NCBI GenBank assembly: GCA_046348855.1
Contig: JAXMDK010000012.1
Span: 74,704-138,703 of the forward strand
DNA length: 64,000 nucleotides
Direction: 5' to 3'
From: TMP-24 sp046348855
GTDB taxonomy: Bacteria > Pseudomonadota > Alphaproteobacteria > Rhodobacterales > Rhodobacteraceae
Each line of letters opens with the position of its first letter. The stretch's first letter is position 1. A model generated the notes under the pieces. That model saw only the letters and a list, made by a program, of their open reading frames with translations. It was not told the DNA's origin and made no database searches. The translations under genes and the position numbers were made by a program. Below are positions 32,784 to 40,395 of the stretch, one piece after another.

Positions 32784-34166
32784 TCAACTCAGCCGCGCCA
32801 GGATGCGCGCCCAGCTTCTGATCCCCTTGTGGAAGCTTTCCAGGTCGTATTTCTCGTTCGGGCTGTGGATCTGGTCGTCGTCCTTGGCAAAGCCCACCAG
32901 CATCGCATCCATGCCGAGATAGGTCTTGAAATAACCGGCAATCGGGATCGAGCCGCCGGACCCGACATAGGCGGCGGGCTGGCCCCATTCCTGGGTCAGC
33001 GCCGCGCGGGCGGCCTCGAACGCCGGATCGGTGATCGCCATGACCGACGCCGGGCTGTTGCCGTGGGCGCCGAAGGTGGCGGTACAGTCGGGCGGCAACA
33101 AGGACCGGACGCGGACGCGGAACGCTTCGCGGATCTTCGCCGGATCCTGCCGCGACACCAGCCGGAACGACACCTTGGCGCGCGCCTCGGCGGGCAGGAC
33201 CGTCTTGAAGCCGGCCCCGGCATAGCCGCCCGCGATGCCGTTGAATTCGCAGGTCGGCCGCGACCACAGCATTTCCATCGGCGTCCGGTCCCGTTCGCCG
33301 GCCGGCACCGAAAGCCCGACGTCGCCCAGGAACTTCGCGTGGTCGAAGGGCAGGGACTGCCACTGGGCGCGGATCGCCTCGGGCAGTTCGTCCACGTCGT
33401 CGTAGAAGCCCGGCAGGGTGACCCGGCCCTGGTCGTCGTGCAGACTTGCCAGAATCTTCGCCAGCACCCGGATCGGGTTGGCGGCCGCGCCCCCGTACAT
33501 GCCCGAATGCAGGTCCTTGTTGGCGGCGTGGATCGTCACCTCCTCGCCCACCAGCCCGCGCAGCATGGTGGTGATGGCGGGATAGCGGTCCTCGTGCAGG
33601 CCGGTGTCGCAGATCAGCGCGATGTCGGATTTCAGTTCGGCCGCATTCTCCTTCATGAACGGAATCAGCGAGGGCGAGCCGCTTTCCTCCTCACCCTCCA
33701 GAAAGACGGTCAGCTTGCCGGGCAGGGTGCCGTGAACCGCCTTCCAGGCGCGGCAGGCTTCGATGAAGGTCATCAACTGGCCCTTGTCGTCCGACGCGCC
33801 GCGCGCCCGGATCACCCGGCCCTTGGGCGTGTCCTCGATTGCCGCATCGAACGGGGGCCGGTGCCACAGGTCCAGCGGATCGACCGGCTGCACGTCGTAA
33901 TGGCCGTAAAACAGCAGATGCCGCCCCGCACCGGACGAAGGGCCCTGGCCGTGGGCGACCACCATCGGATGGCCCGGTGTCGGCCGGGCCGAGGCCTCGA
34001 ACCCCAGGCCCTTCAGGTCGGCCGCGATCATGGCGGCGGCCCGCGCGCAATCCTCCTTGTAAGCCGGATCGGTTGAGATCGACGGCACCCTCAGCAGCGC
34101 CAGCAGGCGGTCGGTCGCCTCGGGCAGGGTCTGGTCGATGCGGGCAAGCACGGCATCAAGCGTCAT
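32784..34166 (-). CDS. M20-family dipeptidase/peptidase
   Basis: 460 residues of the M20/M25/M40 zinc peptidase family. Metal ligands are in LLFYGHYDVQPVDPLDLW (His and Asp), GASDDKGQLM (bridging Asp), FLEGEEESGSPSL (catalytic Glu-Glu) and a C-terminal GSGGSIPIAGYF. The HYDVQP form with a long dimerisation domain is usual for cytosolic dipeptidases of the CNDP-like group. No signal peptide. The ATG is 185 bases from the hemA start on the opposite strand, so it shares the intergenic region that holds the FNR box. Confidence 0.92.
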   Translation of the reverse strand: MTLDAVLARIDQTLPEATDRLLALLRVPSISTDPAYKEDCARAAAMIAADLKGLGFEASARPTPGHPMVVAHGQGPSSGAGRHLLFYGHYDVQPVDPLDLWHRPPFDAAIEDTPKGRVIRARGASDDKGQLMTFIEACRAWKAVHGTLPGKLTVFLEGEEESGSPSLIPFMKENAAELKSDIALICDTGLHEDRYPAITTMLRGLVGEEVTIHAANKDLHSGMYGGAAANPIRVLAKILASLHDDQGRVTLPGFYDDVDELPEAIRAQWQSLPFDHAKFLGDVGLSVPAGERDRTPMEMLWSRPTCEFNGIAGGYAGAGFKTVLPAEARAKVSFRLVSRQDPAKIREAFRVRVRSLLPPDCTATFGAHGNSPASVMAITDPAFEAARAALTQEWGQPAAYVGSGGSIPIAGYFKTYLGMDAMLVGFAKDDDQIHSPNEKYDLESFHKGIRSWARILARLS

Positions 34167-34277
34167 GGCGGTTTCCTTCCGTGGATCGCGCCGACCCTAG
34201 GAGCCGGGGCCGGCGGTGACAAGCGCCACATTGCCAATGCGGCGCTGCGGCGAATTGTGCCCTCGCGGAATCGGCGA

Positions 34278-34291
34278 TTGACCTTTATCAA
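34278..34291. promoter_or_regulatory. FNR-type (FnrL) site upstream of hemA
   Basis: TTGACCTTTATCAA fits the FNR consensus TTGA-N6-TCAA exactly and the fuller TTGAT-N4-ATCAA at nine of ten defined bases. It is 60 bases before the hemA start codon and 111 bases from the peptidase start. FnrL control of hemA under low oxygen is established in R. sphaeroides. Confidence 0.75.
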
Positions 34292-34351
34292 TGTGGGATG
34301 ACTGGCCGCGACCGATCTTGCGGGCGGGAAGAACGTGCAAGGACAGGACCC

Positions 34352-35575
34352 ATGAACTACGACGCCGCACTCGACAGCGCCCTCAAGCGCCTGCATGACG
34401 AAGGCCGCTATCGGACCTTCATCGACATCGAGCGTCGGCTGGGTCAGTTTCCGCGCGCCATCTGGCGCCGCCCCGACGGGTCCGAACGCGAAATCACCGT
34501 CTGGTGCGGCAACGACTATCTGGGCATGGGCCAGCATCCGGCGGTTCTGGCCGCCATGCACGAGGCGATCGACGCCACCGGCGCCGGTTCGGGCGGCACC
34601 CGCAACATTTCGGGCACCACGCTCTATCACAAGCGGCTCGAGGCCGAGCTGGCCGACCTGCACGGCAAGGAGGCCGCGCTGGTCTTCACCTCGGCCTACA
34701 TCGCCAACGACGCGACGCTCTCGACGCTGCCGAGGCTCTTTCCCGGCCTCATCATCTATTCGGACGCGTTGAACCATGCCTCGATGATCGAGGGCGTCCG
34801 CCGCAACGGCGGCGCCAAGCGCGTCTTCCGCCACAACGACCTGGCGCACCTGCGCGAACTTCTGGCCGCCGACGATCCCGCCGCCCCCAAGCTCATCGCC
34901 TTTGAATCGATCTATTCGATGGATGGCGATTTCGGCCCGATCGGCGCCATCTGCGATCTGGCCCGCGAATTCGGCGCGCTGACCTATCTGGACGAAGTTC
35001 ACGCGGTGGGCATGTACGGTCCGCGCGGCGGCGGCGTCGCCGAACGCGACGGGCTGATGGGGCGCATCGACATCATCAACGGTACGCTGGCCAAGGCCTT
35101 CGGCGTCTTCGGCGGCTACATCGCCGCCAGCGCGAAGATGGTCGATGCCGTGCGGTCCTATGCGCCGGGCTTCATCTTCACCACGTCGCTGCCGCCGGCG
35201 GTGGCGGCGGGGGCGGCGGCCTCGGTCGCGCACCTGAAGCGCGACCAGGCGCTGCGCGACGCTCACCAGACTCAGGCGCGGATCCTCAAGATGCGGCTCA
35301 AGGGCCTGGGCTTGCCGATCGTCGACCACGGCAGCCACATCGTTCCGGTGCATGTCGGCGACCCGGTCCACTGCAAGCTTCTGTCCGACATGCTGCTCGA
35401 CCGCTACGGCATCTACGCCCAGCCGATCAACTTCCCGACCGTCCCGCGCGGCACCGAACGGCTGCGGTTCACCCCTTCGCCGGTGCACACGCCGGGCGAC
35501 CTCGACAGGCTTGTTCATGCCATGGACGAACTTTGGTCGCATTGTGCGCTGAATCGCGCCGTAGCCTCTGCGTGA
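34352..35575 (+). CDS. hemA: 5-aminolevulinate synthase
   Basis: 407 residues; condenses glycine and succinyl-CoA to 5-aminolevulinate, the entry to haem, B12 and, where present, bacteriochlorophyll. Very close to Rhodobacter HemA: MNYDAALDSALKRLHDEGRY at the start, TVWCGNDYLGMGQHP, and the pyridoxal phosphate lysine in NGTLAKAFGVFGGY (Lys248). The C terminus RFTPSPVHTPGDLDRLVHAM is also family-like. Start ATG 34352 chosen because the upstream 18 codons have no counterpart in the family. A consensus FNR site lies 60 bases upstream, pointing to oxygen control. Confidence 0.97.
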   Translation: MNYDAALDSALKRLHDEGRYRTFIDIERRLGQFPRAIWRRPDGSEREITVWCGNDYLGMGQHPAVLAAMHEAIDATGAGSGGTRNISGTTLYHKRLEAELADLHGKEAALVFTSAYIANDATLSTLPRLFPGLIIYSDALNHASMIEGVRRNGGAKRVFRHNDLAHLRELLAADDPAAPKLIAFESIYSMDGDFGPIGAICDLAREFGALTYLDEVHAVGMYGPRGGGVAERDGLMGRIDIINGTLAKAFGVFGGYIAASAKMVDAVRSYAPGFIFTTSLPPAVAAGAAASVAHLKRDQALRDAHQTQARILKMRLKGLGLPIVDHGSHIVPVHVGDPVHCKLLSDMLLDRYGIYAQPINFPTVPRGTERLRFTPSPVHTPGDLDRLVHAMDELWSHCALNRAVASA

Positions 35576-35690
35576 CAGCCGAATCCGATGCATCGGGCCT
35601 TGCCCTGTGCTAAGGAATCTTCAATAGGGCGGCACGGTTCCATGCGAATCGATGACCGGTTGACTCATGGGGACAGGGGCTGAGGCAGGC

Positions 35691-36986
35691 ATGATCGGGC
35701 GGAGGTTCACACCTTCGGCGGAAGATACGGACAAACCGAAAGGGTTTGACGACTTCGAGCTGCGGCTGGGCGACATGATGCGTGGCGAACGGGCCACGCT
35801 GTCGAAGTCGCTTCTGGACGTGCAGCGCGAACTCAGGATCAAGGCCAGCTACATCGCCGCCATCGAAAACTGCGACACCGCCGCCTTCGACACGCCCGGT
35901 TTCATCGCTGGTTATGTGCGTTCCTACGCCAAGTATCTGGGCCTCGATCCCGAATGGGCCTTCACGCGGTTCTGCAAGGAGGCGAACTTCACCGTCGCCC
36001 ACGGCATGTCCGCCGCCGCCTCGGGGCCGCTCTATGGCGGCAAGCGGCGCAAGGAAAAGGAATATGACGAGCCGCTCGCCAATCCGAACGCCTCGTTCGT
36101 GCCGCGCGGCGAAAAGATGTTTTCCGGCGTCGAGCCCGGCGCGCTGGGGTCCATCGCGGTCCTGCTGCTTCTGGTCGGCGGCATCGGCTATGGCGGCTGG
36201 AAGGTGCTTCAGGAAGTCCAGCGCGTGCAACTGTCGCCGGTCGACCAGGCGCCGGGCGTCGTCGCCGATCTGGACCCGCTGGCCGGGGCCGCGGGCGGGG
36301 CGGCGGCGCAGGCCCAGCCGACAACCGGCGTGATGGCCGCATTGCCCGCCCAGGATGCCCAGCCCGATCCGCAGGCTCTGGATCACCTCTATCGTCCGCA
36401 GGCGCTCGATACTCCGGTCCTGGTGGCGCGCGACGGGCCGATTGCCTCGATCGACCCCAACTCGGTCGGCGTCCTGGCCCAGTCCGCCAGCGACCGCGCC
36501 GTCAGCGAGGCGCTGGCCGCGCCACCCTTCGGCGAAACGCCGGTGCAGGTCGTGGCCGCCGACGTGCCCCCGGCGGTCGAGATCATCGCCGCGCGGCCCT
36601 CGTGGGTGCGCGTGCAGGCCGCCGATGGCACGGTGCTGTTCGAAAAGGTGCTGGATGCCGGCGAACGCTATACCGTGCCGGTGACCGACGAACCGGCGCA
36701 GCTGCGCGCCGGGGAATCGGGCGCGGTTTATTTCGCGGTGAACGGCGCGACCTACGGGCCGGCCGGCGCCTCGGGACAGGTGACCAAGAACATCAGCCTG
36801 TCGCCGGATGCGCTGACCCAGCGTTATGCCGCGGCTGACATCAACGCCGATGCCGACCTGGCGCGGGCGGTGGCGATGGCTTCGGCCGACCAGGCGGCCG
36901 CCCCGGCCGATCCATCCGCGCCCGCCGCCGATCCTTCGACGGCTGACCAAACCCAACCGCCCGTTACCCCGGCCCCCGCACCCTGA
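35691..36986 (+). CDS. RodZ-like helix-turn-helix membrane protein
   Basis: 431 residues. A cytoplasmic Cro/CI-type helix-turn-helix domain (about 25-90, SLLDVQRELRIKASYIAAIE and GYVRSYAKYLGLD), a charged linker, one transmembrane helix (151-170, ALGSIAVLLLLVGGIGYGGW), a Pro/Ala/Gln-rich periplasmic stretch, and a beta-rich DUF4115 domain (about 300-375, RPSWVRVQAADGTVLFEKVL). This is the RodZ layout, linking MreB to the envelope in rod-shape control, although in Rhodobacterales the HTH is somewhat divergent. ATG 35691 (GAGG 5 bases upstream) was preferred to ATG 35667. It lies directly before ispG, the usual place in this family. Confidence 0.88.
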   Translation: MIGRRFTPSAEDTDKPKGFDDFELRLGDMMRGERATLSKSLLDVQRELRIKASYIAAIENCDTAAFDTPGFIAGYVRSYAKYLGLDPEWAFTRFCKEANFTVAHGMSAAASGPLYGGKRRKEKEYDEPLANPNASFVPRGEKMFSGVEPGALGSIAVLLLLVGGIGYGGWKVLQEVQRVQLSPVDQAPGVVADLDPLAGAAGGAAAQAQPTTGVMAALPAQDAQPDPQALDHLYRPQALDTPVLVARDGPIASIDPNSVGVLAQSASDRAVSEALAAPPFGETPVQVVAADVPPAVEIIAARPSWVRVQAADGTVLFEKVLDAGERYTVPVTDEPAQLRAGESGAVYFAVNGATYGPAGASGQVTKNISLSPDALTQRYAAADINADADLARAVAMASADQAAAPADPSAPAADPSTADQTQPPVTPAPAP

Positions 36987-37067
36987 TCCGCCGGTCGGGC
37001 GGGCCGGGCTGTTGCCTTGGTCCGGCGCAGCCCTTATCTAGACGCCATCCCCAAGGCCGAGGCGCCC

Positions 37068-38195
37068 ATGTCCCACAATCCGATCCGTCCCTGGCGCTCC
37101 ATCGACCGGCGTCCTTCGCGGCAGATCATGGTCGGCAAGGTCGCCGTCGGCGGCGACGCGCCGATTTCGGTGCAGACCATGACCAACACCATCACCTCGG
37201 ACGTGAAGGCGACGCTGGACCAGATCATGCGCTGCGCGGCGGCCGGGGCCGACATCGTGCGCGTCTCGACCCCCGACGAAGAGTCGACCCGCGCGCTGAA
37301 GGAGATCGTCGCCGAAAGCCCGGTGCCGATCGTGGCCGACATCCATTTCCACTACAAGCGCGCCATCGAGGCCGCCGAGGCCGGCGCCGCCTGCCTGCGC
37401 ATCAACCCCGGCAACATCGGCTCGGCCGCGCGGGTGCGCGAGGTGGTGCAGGCCGCGCGCGACCACGGCTGTTCGATCCGCATCGGCGTCAATGCCGGAT
37501 CGCTGGAAAAGCACCTTCTGGACAAATATGGCGAACCCTGCCCCGAGGCGATGGTCGAATCCGGTCTCGACCATATCAAGCTGTTGCAGGACAACGATTT
37601 CCACGAATTCAAGATCAGCGTGAAGGCGTCCGACGTGTTCCTGGCCGCCGCAGCCTACCAGCAGCTGGCCAGCGCAACCGACGCGCCGATCCATCTTGGC
37701 ATCACCGAAGCCGGCGGGCTGGTGTCGGGCACGGTCAAGTCGGCGATCGGCCTTGGCAACCTTCTGTGGATGGGGATCGGCGACACGATCCGCGTCTCGC
37801 TATCCGCCGACCCGGTCGAGGAAGTGAAGGTCGGCTACGAGATCCTGAAATCGCTCGGCCTGCGCCATCGCGGCGTCACCATCATTTCCTGCCCCTCCTG
37901 CGCGCGGCAGGGGTTCGACGTCATCAAGACCGTGGCGGCGCTCGAGGAGCGGCTGGCCCATGTCACCACCTCGATGAGCCTGTCGATCATCGGCTGCGTG
38001 GTGAACGGCCCCGGCGAGGCGCTGATGACCGACATCGGCTTTACCGGCGGCGGGGCAGGGGCGGGCATGGTCTACCTGGCCGGCAAGCAAAGCCACAAGA
38101 TGACCAACGACCAGATGGTCGACCATATCGTCGGCCTGGTCGAGGCGAAGGCGGCCGAGATTGCCGCCGCCGAGGCGCGGGACGCGGCAGAGTAG
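37068..38195 (+). CDS. ispG: 4-hydroxy-3-methylbut-2-enyl-diphosphate synthase (flavodoxin)
   Basis: 375 residues; penultimate step of the MEP isoprenoid pathway, a [4Fe-4S] enzyme. N-terminal TIM-barrel part with VQTMTNTITSDVKATLDQI and CLRINPGNIGSAARV, C-terminal cluster domain with CPSCARQGFDV and GCVVNGPGEA, the Cys ligands. The real start is ATG 37068 (MSHNPIRPWRSI); the frame extends upstream through a non-homologous stretch. Located after the RodZ-like gene, 81 bases away, and followed immediately by a hairpin-bearing repeat element. Confidence 0.96.
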   Translation: MSHNPIRPWRSIDRRPSRQIMVGKVAVGGDAPISVQTMTNTITSDVKATLDQIMRCAAAGADIVRVSTPDEESTRALKEIVAESPVPIVADIHFHYKRAIEAAEAGAACLRINPGNIGSAARVREVVQAARDHGCSIRIGVNAGSLEKHLLDKYGEPCPEAMVESGLDHIKLLQDNDFHEFKISVKASDVFLAAAAYQQLASATDAPIHLGITEAGGLVSGTVKSAIGLGNLLWMGIGDTIRVSLSADPVEEVKVGYEILKSLGLRHRGVTIISCPSCARQGFDVIKTVAALEERLAHVTTSMSLSIIGCVVNGPGEALMTDIGFTGGGAGAGMVYLAGKQSHKMTNDQMVDHIVGLVEAKAAEIAAAEARDAAE

Positions 38196-38260
38196 GGGGC
38201 GCTGCCCCCCGTCGCCGCGCTAACGCGGCGACTCCCCCGGGATATTTGACCCAGGGAGAA
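38195..38260 (+). repeat. GGGATATTT intergenic element, copy 2
   Basis: Complete copy: hairpin 1 GGGGGC-GCT-GCCCCC (38195-38209), hairpin 2 GTCGCCGCG-CTAA-CGCGGCGAC (38211-38232), then CCCCCGGGATATTTGACC and CAGGGAGAAGG. It begins at the last base of the ispG stop codon, so it lies in the ispG mRNA 3' end, where it could stop or protect the transcript. Confidence 0.75.
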
Positions 38261-38309
38261 GGGGCCAAGGTCCGTTGACCTTCCCGTCGCCCCCGGCTAG
38301 CTCACCGGC

Positions 38310-40127
38310 ATGGCAAAGGCACCCCTACTTCAGCTTTCGGGCATTTCGCTGACCTTCGGCGGCAATCCGGTCTTTGACGGGCTCGACCTGACCGTGCAGC
38401 CCGGCGACCGGGTGGCGCTGGTCGGCCGCAACGGCTCGGGCAAGTCGACGCTGATGAAGGTGATGGCCGGGCTGGTCGAACCCGACCGGGGCAGCCGCGT
38501 CGTGCCGCCCGGCGTGACGGTCGGCTACATGGAGCAGGAACCCGACATGTCGGGCCACGAAACGCTGGGCGCTTTCGCCTCGGCGGGCCTGCCCGAGGGT
38601 GAGGCCTACCGCGTGGCGGTGGTGGCCGAAGGGCTGAAGTTCAATCCCGCCACCCCGGTCGCCTCGGCCTCGGGTGGGGAACGGCGGCGGGCGGCCCTGG
38701 CGCGGCTTCTGGCCCATGCGCCGGAACTGATGCTCTTGGACGAACCCACCAACCACCTCGACATCGAGGCGACCCTGTGGCTTGAACGCGAGCTCGCCGA
38801 AACCCGCGCCGCCTTCGTGGTCATCTCGCATGACCGCGCCTTCCTGCGGCGCCTGACGCGCGCGACCCTGTGGATCGACCGGGGCGAGGTGCGGCGCACC
38901 GAACGTGGCTTCGACGGGTTCGAGGAGTGGCGCGACACCGTCTGGGCCGCCGAGGACGAAGCCCGCCACAAGCTGGAACGCAAGATCAAGGCCGAAGCGA
39001 AATGGGCGGTCGAAGGCATTTCGGCCCGGCGCAAGCGCAACCAGGGCCGGGTGCGGGCCTTGGCGGCGCTGCGGGCCGAACGGGCGGCGATGATCCGCCG
39101 CCAGGGCACCGCCGACATGGCGCTGGAAACCGGCCAGACCTCGGGCCGGCTGGTGATCGAGGCCAAGGGGATCGCCAAATCCTACGGCGACAAGCTGATC
39201 CTGCGGCCCTTCGACCTGACGGTCCTGCGCGGCGACCGGGTGGCCTTCGTCGGGCCGAACGGGGTGGGCAAGACCACGCTGCTGAAGATGCTGACCGGCG
39301 AGGTTGCGCCTGACGCCGGCAGCATCCGCCACGGCACCAACCTGGAGATCGCGGTTTTCGACCAGGCGCGCGCCACGCTCGACCTGACGATGAGCCTGTG
39401 GGACGGGCTGGTCAACGACCCCGAGATGGCGGTTTCGGGCCGCTCCGACCAGGTTCTGGTGCGTGGCCAGCCCAAGCATGTGGTCGCCTACCTGAAGGAC
39501 TTCCTGTTCGACGAAACGCAGGCGCGCGCGCCGATCGGCTCGCTCTCGGGCGGCGAGCGGGCGCGGCTTCTGCTGGCGCGGATCATGGCGCGGTCGTCGA
39601 ACCTGCTGATCCTCGACGAACCGACCAACGATCTGGATGTCGAGACGCTCGATCTGTTGCAGGATATCCTCGGCGATTATGACGGGACGGTGCTGCTGGT
39701 CAGCCACGACCGCGATTTCATCGACCGGGTGGCGACGACGACCATCGCGCTGGAAGGCGACGGGCGGGCGACCGCCTATGCCGGCGGCTGGAGCGACTAT
39801 CAGGCGCAGCGGACCGCACCGCCCGCCGCCGCAACCCCGGCACGGCCCGCGCCGAAGCCGGCACCGGCGGCCGAGGCCCCGGCCGCGAAACCGCAGGCGG
39901 CGGGCTTGACCTTTACCGAAAAGCACCGGTTCCAGACCCTGCCGGGGGTCATCGAGAAGCTGGAGGCCGAAATCGGCAAGCTTAGCGACTTCCTGTCGGA
40001 CCCCGATCTGTTTGCGCGCGCGCCCGACAAGTTCCGCCGCGCCTCGGAAGGTCTGGCCGAACGCCAGCTGGCGCTGTCGGCCGCCGAAGAGGAATGGCTG
40101 ATGTTGGCCGAGAAGGCCGAGGGCTGA
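38310..40127 (+). CDS. ABC-F family ATPase (Uup-like)
   Basis: 605 residues with two ATP-binding cassettes and no membrane helices, therefore an ABC-F protein acting on ribosomes or, for Uup, on DNA/replication intermediates. First cassette: Walker A GRNGSGKS, signature SGGERRRAALARLL, Walker B LMLLDEPTNHLD. Second cassette: GPNGVGKT, SGGERARLLLARIM, LLILDEPTNDLD. Between them is the arm/linker segment with many Arg/Lys (RKIKAEAKWAVEGISARRKRN). A C-terminal Ala/Pro-rich stretch and coiled coil (about 510-600, VIEKLEAEIGKLSDFL) match the Uup C-terminal DNA-binding helix. Name given with reserve. Confidence 0.9.
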   Translation: MAKAPLLQLSGISLTFGGNPVFDGLDLTVQPGDRVALVGRNGSGKSTLMKVMAGLVEPDRGSRVVPPGVTVGYMEQEPDMSGHETLGAFASAGLPEGEAYRVAVVAEGLKFNPATPVASASGGERRRAALARLLAHAPELMLLDEPTNHLDIEATLWLERELAETRAAFVVISHDRAFLRRLTRATLWIDRGEVRRTERGFDGFEEWRDTVWAAEDEARHKLERKIKAEAKWAVEGISARRKRNQGRVRALAALRAERAAMIRRQGTADMALETGQTSGRLVIEAKGIAKSYGDKLILRPFDLTVLRGDRVAFVGPNGVGKTTLLKMLTGEVAPDAGSIRHGTNLEIAVFDQARATLDLTMSLWDGLVNDPEMAVSGRSDQVLVRGQPKHVVAYLKDFLFDETQARAPIGSLSGGERARLLLARIMARSSNLLILDEPTNDLDVETLDLLQDILGDYDGTVLLVSHDRDFIDRVATTTIALEGDGRATAYAGGWSDYQAQRTAPPAAATPARPAPKPAPAAEAPAAKPQAAGLTFTEKHRFQTLPGVIEKLEAEIGKLSDFLSDPDLFARAPDKFRRASEGLAERQLALSAAEEEWLMLAEKAEG

Positions 40128-40395
40128 GGCGAGGGAAAGTCACGTCAACGCAAAGCATCGCCGGTGGGTTGGCCCTTATGCGAGGAAGGGCCATGGGCGC
40201 GCTGCCCCGAACATCCGTGCCGGGATAGCGCCCGCCCGTCACCCTGACATCGGCCCTCGCATCTCGCCCGGACAAAGGCTGGGGCGCGGGCTGGGGAAAA
40301 CGCTGTCCGTGCGCGACAACCACCTCACGCTCATTCGCCGTTGCAGAGGCCGAGCGATGCGACTGGGATCTGCACCCGCACCTGCCCCTGGGGGG

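Noticed and set aside
32253..34076. 607-residue plus-strand frame opposite the M20 peptidase
   Set aside because: Passes through the DUF1344 gene in a different frame and then antisense to the peptidase; shows no family pattern.
40128..40395. A riboswitch (cobalamin) or small gene between the ABC-F and RACo genes
   Set aside because: The two genes converge here, so there is no leader for RACo, and no B12-box-like sequence or convincing small frame was seen; the stretch is left empty.
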